From positions 114,345,370-114,409,369 of the forward strand of contig CM055266.1 in the NCBI GenBank assembly GCA_029237695.1: DNA of 64,000 nucleotides. The letters run 5' to 3'. This document shows positions 30,301-42,300 of the stretch, piece by piece; the stretch's first letter is position 1; every line of letters starts with the position of its first letter. Both the position numbers and the translations under genes were made by a program. The DNA comes from Conchocele bisecta (lineage: Eukaryota; Mollusca; Bivalvia; Lucinida; Thyasiridae). The notes beneath the pieces are model-generated. The model was not told the origin of the DNA. It worked only from the letters and a program-made list of their open reading frames with translations, and ran no database searches.

Positions 30301-33300
30301 ATATACATTATATTACTATAACCTCTTTAGATGTGAAAAACACCAGAGTGTCATCAGAGATGATTGGATTTTCTATATGTTTGCGTTGTAGTGTCTTTTA
30401 TTGATCATGTGTACAATTTACAGTACGATTTTATATCTCCATGACGGTAAAATGCTCGACGCGCAGGTACTTATAAGTACTTATTTGTTATGGCCTAATT
30501 ATACTTATCGGATATATAATACAGATCAGTGTAAATAAACATAGAAAATGTCACCTACCTGCAGTATTGCATATGCATTCACCATTGACACTATTAATGA
30601 TACGAAGTGATCTACAGATCTTCAGAGATCTTTATGAAAATGTGCAGTAAACATGTTAAACCAATGGTATAAACACGGGCTGTGCATTTACTATTGACGT
30701 GATAGAATAGCCGCTTAAGGGAAAGACCGTAAATCAATTGCTTGTGCAACAAAATACAGCTGTCCAACTGACAATATAAAAACACAATAATGTAATATGA
30801 CATGAAAAATAAATAAATTGTTATACGCGTATGTATATGTCATAATAGAAGAGGGACAGCTATATTTATTTTAATATCATCAATAGCACATATGAGAGTG
30901 AACGGCTGTTAGTGTATTAATTCCGAACAATAAGTTGTCACTGTTACAGATTATAAATATATATAAGTTCAATCAAGTCTCCAGATTATTGTAACTGAAC
31001 CGCATTAGAGAAAATCCAAAGTTGTTTGTATTCCATTTATTGCAGCATCACGGCCAAGGTTCGAGCCTACTGCTGTGACAATTACTACGGCTACAACTGT
31101 GCAGTGTTCTGCCAGGCGAGCGACGACAACTTCAATGGCCACTATACATGTACGACTGATGGCTCAAAGATATGCAGACAAGGATGGCAGGGCGATAACT
31201 GCAATGTCGAAATACCTTCGGTAAGTTTACTGTCTAACATTTAATGGTAGCTGATGGTATAGGTACGGCTTAATTGCACTTTTGTTGAACTTGAGTTGTC
31301 CGATGAAGGATATCTTTATAGTGTCTTCATCATTGAACTATTGTTCGATAATTCCATCTACTTGAGCTAATATGGTATGTTGCCAATGCCCATGATATAC
31401 TCTACATTGATGGATTTATACTGCAACTCATATCCACGGTATCTACGAATATATGCCAACTGGAATTGATTCATATAAGGCCCATACGCAGGAATTAATT
31501 TAGGGGTATGCGTTATCGACGGCGCGAAGGGCTAAACATTGTTTGTTTGCACATTCACGGACAGACCTTGGCAGATTAACCATTTCACCCCTAAATAACT
31601 GGAATGGATTTTGATATGTTAATTTTGCAACCCATTCCAATCATCACAAAATGATTTTCAGACCAGTCCATTTGTGAACATGAGGTGTTTTTGTTCTCAA
31701 AATTATGAAAATTACTTGCAAAAAGTGCAGATCCTGATGAGACGGCTCGTCACGAGCCGGCTCATCTGGATCTACACTTTTTGCCAATACCACTAGACAG
31801 GCATGTGGTGTTGAACGGGTTAAGGGTGGTGCGTACGCACCAGTCGCACCCCTCTGCGTACGGGCCTGCATATGTCTCCATATGTAAGTTCAGTGGTCCG
31901 TTGTTATTGATTATCGTTGATTAAAACACGGTGTTTGATATTATTGAAATACAAAATTGCTTTTCTATTTTTAGATCGTAGCGGGCTGCGCCACACTTGA
32001 ATTGCGTCTGGAGACCTACAGTAATCCTCAGGCAAAGGTGGCCGATGGTACATCCTGTGATTCACCCTCGTTATGTGACCCGGATACAAGTGTCTGTGCC
32101 GATTATCCGTACGTAGATTGTATACGCCTCTTGATTTGTATCACATCATCTGACATATCTACAATACAATATAGAATGTACCCAACACCGAAATGCCTAG
32201 CTAAAATATAATGTAATAGTTAACCATCCGTGATCAAGCCATACTCGATTGGTACATTTAGCAACAAAGTTCAAGCGAACACATATCGGTTAACGATCTA
32301 CGTCCTTACATGACATTAAACACGCATTTAATGCTACAATTGAGACAAGCCAAACGATATTGTACCCGAGTGTCGTGTGTTAAATTTAACGCACGTGTAC
32401 AGTAGAACCATTCTAAAGCGGACACTCAAACATCGCTAAATACATGTGTTTAATTTCAATTTGATTCACTGTCATTTATATCCGATAATCGTGAGTGTAA
32501 GACGTGTCTTGGTGTGTTGATATGTATGTCAAACACATGGTGACATCATTGAAAACACACGTATTATTACTTATAGGTACTCGACCGCCTGCAGTGTACA
32601 CAGTGCCCAATCCACGGGACATTACCTCAATACCGTCTCCTTCAACTACGGCGACACATATCCCAATGGAAACAGCAATCCGATGAAGTTCCACATGAGA
32701 CAATGGCAGGTGAGATGCGTTTCAAACTTATCTACAACTAATTTGTTCCAGTTGATTTGCGTCGTATTCATATATGCAGAACGTTCCATATTACAGAATA
32801 AATGAATGTCCAAAGCTGCATTTACTTAATGCTAGACTACACTTTAAACAATAATTATATATAGCCACATTCACTGTTAAATATATGACACATACTTGTT
32901 TTCTTACATTCTATAGACAACGTATCTATGGATCTGACATTCAACCAACTCGTACATATACTATTCTGTTCCTTTATCAGGGATCTGCTAAATTGACGGT
33001 GTCAGTGGTAGACATCGATCCATCAAGCTCAGAATCCATGGGAAAAACGGATGTGTCTGTACAGAACCTCATTGCTGTGACAAAATCAGATGCCGACTGG
33101 AGGAACCTACATATTACATTGCCTTATCAAACGTACGACACCGTTCTTTACACTATGCAATGTTTCACTTGATTTGTATATACCTGCATGTTCTGTTCTC
33201 TCATATATGATTGATTAATCTTTGAATAGTATGCATGTTAACTTATACAAGGGGAAACGTGTCGGACTGTTCAGATCATATCTCCTTTTGCGTAACATTC

Positions 33301-36300
33301 GAAGTGGCAAACATTCGATCCAGGAAATTGTTTCAGTAGGTTAGATATAAATGTATATATTCAGATAAGTTACAGGCTGTTTTTACTAACTTACTGTTAT
33401 GTTATAGTTGGTGTATCATTTTTATTACAGCATTACCGCCAAGGTTCGAGCCTATTGCTGTGACTACTATTACGGCTACAACTGTGCAGTATTCTGTCAA
33501 GCGAACGATGACAACATCAATGGTCATTACACATGTACTTCTGATGGCTCGCGAATCTGTATGCAGGGATGGCAGGGCGACAACTGCAATGTGCAAATTC
33601 CTACGGTAAGCCTTTACTTTGTCTTGTACACTAGCAGAACTAGTGCATCACAACGTATTGTATGTACAGTTAAACTCACTATTAGTATGCCTTAAGAACG
33701 TCTAGCGTGTATTTGACATGTTAGTCCAATACTTACCATTCATTCCAGATCGTTGCCGGTTGTGCCATATTGGAGATGCGTCTGCAGACCTACAGTAATC
33801 CTCAGGCCAAGGTGGCAGATGGTACATCCTGTGATTCACCCTCGCTATGTGACCCGGATACAAGTGTCTGCGCTGACTATCCGTACGTGTATTTTGCATT
33901 AAGTTAAATTTTGTAAGTTACTGGCACAACTTTGCTACGGTTATTTCAACACTGATACACACATTACACTAGTCAGATACATATATGTTTTCCGTCAATA
34001 TGTATGCATGCTGGAATGTTATTCGTCATTATACATGTATCTGGCGTTGTAAGTAATCAGACAATCCAAAATGAGCAAGTACAATAAACCCGCACATACG
34101 ACGTATACTTTTCAAGTCATGGTCGGTGATTATGATGGATCTCTTGACTTTAGCTTGTCTACGTAGTTCTGACGTTTTTCTTCAGCGACGTCCTTGTTTT
34201 GTGTATGTGGCTGTTACTGGAGAAATTGGTCTTTTTGGATTTGTGACAAACGTAGCTCCTCATCACATAGCACACTCCTATAACGATTTATCTTGCTTGT
34301 TAGAAGCAGACCTGATTTTTAGCCAGGTTTTTTTGGAGAAAAAATCCAGGCTATTGGATTGGCGAAAGCCGGGCAGGCGGGTGGTGGGTGGTGGGCGGTG
34401 GGCGGCGGGCGGGCGGGCGGCGGCGGCGGGCGGCGGCGGCCGGCGGTGGGCGGTGGGCGGCGGGCGGCGTCCACAATCAATGTTAAGTTTTCGTGTTTGA
34501 GTCCATTTCTTTGTTACTATACCACATAGGACCAACAAACTTTCACAGCTTCATAACCAAGGGGTGCCCACCACATATCACTATCCAACATGTTACCTTT
34601 TTTGAACTTGACCCATATTTTCCCCGCAGTCGACTTAGCCATTTTCAATGTTAACTTTTCGCGTTTACAATGTTAAGTGTTCGTGTTTAAGTCCATTTCT
34701 TTGGTACTGTACCACCTAGGACCACCAAACTTTCACAGTTTCATAACCAAGGGGTGCCCACCACATACAACTATCCAACATGTGACCATTTTATTTACCT
34801 TGACCTTTTATTTCTACGTAATTGACTTAGCCATTTTCAACGTTAACTTTTTAACGTACGTCTGGTTAAAGTTTGTTGGTTAAAGTTTTTCGTTATACTA
34901 TATCTCTGCAACTGCTTCACCTTGATACTTCACATGGGTGTTTGTCATCATTGTCGCGCCCGCTTGCGGAAAGCGCGATATAGTCGGCATTTTGGCATAC
35001 GTCACGTCCGTCCGTACGTCCGTTCGTCCGTGTGTCCGGTTAAAGTTGTTCGTTTAAAGTTTTTCCATCTACTATATCTCTTTTTTTAGTGTCCATGCCT
35101 CGCCCCAAGGCGCGACATGCAGGCCACGGCCATCTAGTCAACAAAAATTGGGTATAATTATGTTATCCAAGTGTCTATGCTTGGAAAAAACCTGGCCTTC
35201 GTGGCTTTGCCTCGTTTCTTGTTCATTGGTGGAATGTCGAACCGAACAGTGCAGATCGTGATCAGACTGTGCGGAAGCACAGGCTAATCTGGATCTACAC
35301 TGGCCACAACACCCATAAGCCCCATTATTGTTCGAGTCACAACCGCATATGTGTGCTTACATTAGGATATGATATAGCGATTTAATTCTGTGTTATTAAT
35401 TGTAGATACTCAGCTGCATGCAGTGTGAATAGTGCCAAGTCTACGGGACATTACCTCAATACGGTCTCTTTCAACTATGGAAATACATTTCCAAATGGAG
35501 AGAGTAATCCAATGACATTCCGGATGAGCCAATGGCAGGTGAGTTAGTTTATGATTCCCCATCTAGACATGTGTGTACACTTTGGTTTTAAACTATGTTT
35601 ATGCTAAGCAGTTTTATGAGATCACCTAACGCATATTCACTCGTATTGTGGAATATTACTTCCCCACGTTTTAACTCTTTGCATGCTGGGAAACTTGTGG
35701 GCTATAAATAGTTCAAAACTAGAGGACAAAAAATCATCATATTTTCTTTTATTTCTCCTTGTAAATATCATGAATATGTCTTGGAATTTCATTAGAATTG
35801 AGTCATGAGGACTCAATTCTAATGAAATTCCAAGACATATTTACAGAGAGAAATAAAACATATAGTCCTAATTTGTTTGGCGGATATTTTCGCCGCTAGC
35901 ATGCAAATAGTTAAGAAACTGTACAGAGATGCTTCACGTTTTTCACGATTGTATGCAAAATGAAACGAAAATATGATGCATCTCTTATCGATGTATAACC
36001 CCAAATAATCACAGATCTGCATATGTTCTGATTGACTGTACTGTACATTACATTAACACAGTGATATGTTTCTTCATCAGGGATCTGCGAAATTGACGGT
36101 GTCAGTAGTAGACCTCGATCCATCGAGCTCAGAATCAATGGGGACAACGGACGTATCTGTGCACAACCTCATTGCTGTCCAGAAGTCTGACGCAGACTGG
36201 CAGGACGTCCAGATCACACTGCCATATCAAGCGTATGTTATCACAACTGCTATACCTACGTATAACCATGTAATCGTTATTAAGTGTTATGCTAAATATT

Positions 36301-39300
36301 GTAGTTGCAGTAACTAAATAGGCATGCTCCATAAACAGTGTTTTAGACGCGTTCAATGTTTAAGTGACTTGTGTCTCTGCAATCAGATGGCAAGGCAATA
36401 ATTCATATAAATGTACAGTTGACATGAATAAGTACTTTATCTGCCGCTTATATTAGATCGTAATAAAACACTTACAATGTTTAGTTTTCTGGTTGTCGTG
36501 TTCGTCGACTATCATGGATCGTTGTCTTGTACTTTTCTTTGATAGCTTAGAAAACTGTGATACACTTTAGTCATCGAATTCATGTTTAGGGTAAACATTT
36601 TGCTGATAGAAAGAACGTTTTGTTTTATATAGGCACACATACAGTGATGCTGTTGAGAGCTTCCAATGACTCGATGCAGCATTATCCCTTCTATGGATAA
36701 ATATTAAAATATACAAAACAAATAATTTGAATAAGTCTTAATGAACGACAAACAACTAGTCCAACATTCTGTTTATACAATAATTAGCGGACTACTATCA
36801 GTTAAGTGGCATCTTTTTTCAGATTTCACAATGTGTATGTTAATTTATAATGGGTTTGAGGTTCACTATGCATAATCAAGCTATCATCGACTTAGTACTG
36901 CGGAAAGTAAGTATAAAGCATATGAAATATATTTAGAAACACTATTACATACTAACTGCATATTTCTTGCAATACTTTAGCATCACGGCCAATGTGCGAG
37001 CCTATTGCTGTGACAACTACTACGGATACAACTGCGCAGTGTTCTGCCAGGCGAGTGACGACAATATCAATGGCCATTACACGTGCACGGCGGATGGCTC
37101 CAAAATATGTCGGCAAGGATGGCAGGGGAACAACTGCAACGTCCAAATTCCGTCGGTAATATATTGCCATATATAGCTTGATATTCGTTTCGCAATGACC
37201 AAATGCGTTAAAATTTGCCTTTTCTGTATGGTTCGTTCAATGTTAGTTTCGAGAAAATATACAAATAGAAAGCAAGTGAGATTTATTAATCGGACAAACT
37301 TCGACATTCACTTCGATAACGTTCTTTAATAATCACCGTGCAATTTGCATGAAACGTTTTAAGTACTTAGCATATATCGCAAACCATATACATCCGTGTA
37401 CCATCAATATGCATTGAGATCTTCAATACACCACGTGCATTGGCGGACCAGACATTCGAGCCGAGGACATCTGATTTTGCATCATCAAATAAAACTAACT
37501 TTGTGCTTGTTTTATGATTAGGTCGTCGCTGGCTGTGCCATACTGGAGATGCATTTAGAGACGTACAGCAATCCTCAGGCAAAGGTGGCGGATGGTACAT
37601 CCTGTGATTCACCCTCGTTATGTGACCCCGATACAAGTGTCTGTGCCGACTATCCGTAAGTGTAGTGTATATTGACGGTATACAAGTCACTCTGTACGTG
37701 TTGTATAGGTTTGCTTGAAGCAATAACTGAACGTAAATACTTTATCTGTTTATCTGTCCGTCTGTCCATCCATTTGTAACCAGTTTCAGCATATATTACA
37801 CATTCGTTCTCGGACAATTTTACATATGCAACCACCGAATTATCACACAATGGTAATGGTATGCAATGGTCATACTATTATAACGAGTGTCTTTCTTGTG
37901 ACTATAATATACTTTTTACTTTTCACCGATAATGACACGATATTTTCAGATACTCACCTGCCTGCAGTATCACTGGTGCCCAAACCACGGGCCACTACCT
38001 CAATACCGTCTCATTCAACTATGGCGACACCTATCCCAATGGAAACAGTAATCCTATGAAGTTCCGCATGAATCAGTGGCAGGTGAGACCAAGATGTTAC
38101 TTTCCTGTTGGAATGAAATAAGTCGGCAGTGGCAATAACAAATAAATGTGTTTAAAATAATTGGTGTTGTATATATTTAAGATTTCAACTGCGCCTTCAT
38201 ATCAAGTTTATATACGGGTGTAGATTGCAAGAGTTACCGTTCGCATCTAAATGAAAATACTCTCCTATTGCATGTTGTTACTGTTACTTTCACTCGTGTC
38301 ATGCCTTTAAATTTATGTTGTTATTCACGGTACACAGTTGTCAGAGTATGTGTGATAAATGAGGCAGGCCCTGTGATGTTGTACCTAAGAGGGTATCTCA
38401 GGTAAATAGTTCATGATCTTTGTTATACAATACCTCACAAATTAACTACATGAAGCAATGAAACGTTGGTCAGCATTCGACGTCGTCATTTACAGAAAAT
38501 ATGACACTTTCTGTAACTATGTTTCATAAAAATTTGCTCATCTTCTTATGTATAAAATCACGTGTATTGTCTCGCATTTAGTATGTTCTGTTTGTTTTGT
38601 ATTGGCTCATTGGGATATGTATGTCTGTATTTTATATTGTGTATGTTAGGGATCCGCTACGTTGACGGTATCTGTGGACGATGTTGATCCAAGCAGCTCG
38701 GAATCCATGGGTAAAAACCAGGTTACGCTGCAGAATATGATAGCCGTCACAGAACCACTGGCCGTGTGGAGGCAACTGATATTTACACTCCCATACCAAA
38801 CGTAGGTTCAAGTATACGTGTACAACCGCCTGCGCTAATCTTGCCAAAATTGTCAATTTCTTTTTCAAAATATTTGAATATTGTGCTTGAAAGCACAGCT
38901 CGGGTTTAGACAATCACATTGCTTGATTGCTCAGAAAAGTTGATATCATATCTTGGAAAGTTTAACACAAGCGGCTGTGTAAATGACTTGACTAATACTT
39001 ACACTTCCGTATCAAACAAAGGCTTAGCTGATGTTTACCCTTCCATATCAAACTTAGTTTCTAGTAGATGTATTGGACGTCATCATTATACAATATAGAC
39101 AAGAATTGTAGAATGAAATATATATAACCAATTCCATAAGTCTTGTTATGTATTTCTATAATAGTTTCAAAGTTGATTTAATAGAACAAATATAGTTTGC
39201 TGGTTTGTAACATGCATAACACAACATGTGTAAATCACTAATCTTTGACATGTCGATAGCATTGTGCAAAGTTAACGAGTACAGTCACACCTCCCCGAAT

Positions 39301-42300
39301 GACCACCTCTCTACAACACTCCCCTCTCTGTAACAGGCAATGTTTTATATCACAAATACGCAATTGCCTACCTCCATACAACAGCCATCTTTTACACACG
39401 CAGCTTAAGTAAATTCGACTATATATCAAATTGCAATGTGAACACCTAGTGAACGACACACTAGTGATTTCTAAATGACATACTAGTATATATTTCATAA
39501 AGTATATTCCTCCGATAGCACAGCATGATGTGAATGGTACAATAATGCCAATATTGTTACCTTCATTGCAGCATTACCGCGAGGGCAAGAGCGTATTGCT
39601 GTGATAATTACTCTGGCTTCAACTGTGCGGATGCCTGTCAGCCCAGAGACGACGACGTCTATGGTCATTACACGTGCGCGGTCGATGGTACCAAGGTCTG
39701 CCGTGAGCACTACTATGGTGCCACGTGTCTGGTCCTATGTGTGCCCAGCGATGGCGCAAGTGGACATTTCCGGTGCGCAGAGGATGGAACACGTGTTTGT
39801 CTGGAAGGATGGATGGGACTGGACTGTGACCGATCAGTTTCAGAGGTTGATACACTATACAATAGGGTTATTTGTGGTTGTGATTGGAGAACTGTGGCTT
39901 ATGGGTTTTACAACCAGTGTAGATCAGATCAAGATCAGCATGTTCAACGACACAGTCGGATCAGGATCTGCACTATTCGCCATTACATCAATGAAACGTC
40001 AATCGTACCTCTAACGAGCAATATAGTTCGTTATCAGGATACACGAATATGCTATTTGATCAGGAGCTACACTTGTCACGAATACCATAAGTCCCATTCT
40101 TCAGTCACAGCCACATGTGAGAAGTATGAGAATTCCGGGACCATTTGAGTTGAAACTTCGACAAACAATGCAGTTATCTGTTCCGTGAGGCCACTATAGG
40201 AATGAATGGCATTTTTGTGGAATTTATAAACTTGGAAAAGTCGCGGGAATACTGGACGAAGGCCGGAAGGCCTCGTCCAGTATTCCCGCGACTTTTCCAA
40301 GTTTATATCCCCGATAAATTCCACAAAAAAGGCCATTCATTCCTTATAATTCCAGCATTTGAAATAAATTCATCAAGAAAATGTGTTTATTTTCCGTTTT
40401 CTTTAACTGCGCCTGACGGTTACGGAAAGTAGTTCGGCGTGGGAGTTTACTGGGATATAAATTTTGGACAGCGACTTGCTACGGGCCAATCAAATGTTAG
40501 GGAATTGTGTAAATATTTTTGTGCTGGAATTATAGAGTATTAACGTTCCTTCTGCATTCAATAATAATTTGCCTAGATATGCCAGCTATCCTCAACCGGG
40601 TAGCGTATTAGGCGCATCTATGACACAAAACCATCCAGCTGCTTCTAAAATGCAACTAAAATGAGAATGTGCAAAGAGATATTTCGGAGTTGACTATGGT
40701 GTCTGACGCCACACCATGATTTCAAGGATCAGTCATTGCTGAATTTATACAACTCATATATCGACTGCTTCTATCCAGTCAAGTATCAATAGGTCATTCA
40801 CATGCGGGTATCAGCGTATACTGTGTAGAAGATGGAACAAATCTGTGAAGTGCTAAATATTTATCACGCACCACATTTAATGAAGACCGGCAATATAATA
40901 TTACATAATATATGGAACTATTATTCATTTCAAAATCATTTGCTAAGAATTAAGATTAACAGATGCAGTGAAGATGATGTCCTTACATCTTACACTATCT
41001 TCACTGCATCTGTGAATCTTAATTGGTCAATCTTATACACAGTATACTCCCTATGGTGACATTGCTTTTTGGTTTTCTAGTTGCTCCGCGGCTGTTTCTC
41101 ATTTAATCTGGAGCTTCTGAGATACAGCAATCCGGATGCCAAGGTTGCCGATGGTACCAGCTGCGACTCCCCGTCCGCCTGTGACCCGAAGACAACGATC
41201 TGTGTTGACAACATGTAAGTGCACGCATCCATTATATTACACCTGTACGACTCTTGCAAGTAGTGATATTTACCGAAATTGTGTTAACCCTTTCACTCCT
41301 AAGTAACTTGAATGGAGAAATGCGTGTTATTTGCATAACATTACATTTAACAGAAGTGGTAGTTATGAGAAAAAATAACATATCCTCATATGGTGCTGGT
41401 CCTGATGAGATGGCTCGTTAGGCGCCGTCTCTTCTGGATGTACATGATTTGCAAACCTTATGATAGAGATATGTAGTGCTGAAAGGGTTAATGACTCCAG
41501 CTAAGGTGACGTGTTCTTTTAAGTCGGACATACCTGTTTATCATCCATAGCTTATTTTCAGTATGAAATTTGCATAATGGACTTCAAGTAACTTCTTCCA
41601 TTTCATAAGTGATCTGTGTAGTAAGCGTGTCTGGCATTAGTACTCCCCCATTTAGGTGCATCCCCGTCTGTATACGACTACAATCAATCAATATTACATT
41701 TTAACAAGTACATGGGTTTGTAGGCTAATCTGGGTGAATCCTAATCGCAACGGTCATAAATCTCATTTCTCAGCTCAAAGCCACAGATAAGCTACATATG
41801 TGAACCACACGTGCATATACGAAGCTAAGTGTACACGATTGTATTCTTTTGAATTCGTTTTAACATTTTAAAAAATTTCATCGAACATACATAACGATAT
41901 GGAACTACGATCATTTAGAAAAATAATTACAGTGAAACCTCTCCATACCGGACACCCTGGGAGGTCTCCAGGGTGTACGGTTTAGAGAGGTTTTACTGTA
42001 AATCGGGTATTTGGGCATTCCGAGCCATAGTTGTGTGGTATGCAATCATGAACAGACATTATCACCGGAGATAAATTACCATCAAGCTCATCAAAATTAA
42101 GATCCTGGTTGTTTTCTTGGTGTCCGGTTTAGAGATGTTCCACAGTATATGATTTGAATTGTTTACAAATGAAGAACATCCCACTGCATGTGCTATTGTT
42201 TTGATTTTAGTTTCGAATCGCCATGTACCACAGCGAATGCACAGACGACGGGTTATTACTTGAACACAGTTTCTTTTGAATACAAAGAAGTGTTCCCCAA

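Larger units (their letters stand above)
37156..39571 (+). other. Introns D10/A11, A11/B11, B11/C11 and C11/D11
   Basis: 366, 294, 567 and 770 bp, AT-rich. Near 38980-39060 there are two short imperfect echoes of the end of exon C (TTACACTTCCGTATCAAAC, TTACCCTTCCATATCAAAC), perhaps relics of a partial duplication. Confidence 0.5.
41215..42210 (+). other. 1.0-kb intron A12/B12
   Basis: Holds the MITE at 41284-41491, a fragment with CACAGATAAGC near 41780, and the palindrome at 41929-42001 with outlying TCCGGTTTAGAGATGTTCCAC near 42125. Confidence 0.6.

Noticed and set aside
34126..34538. Gly/Arg- or Pro-rich open frames on both strands
   Set aside because: They are produced by the GGGCGG low-complexity run.
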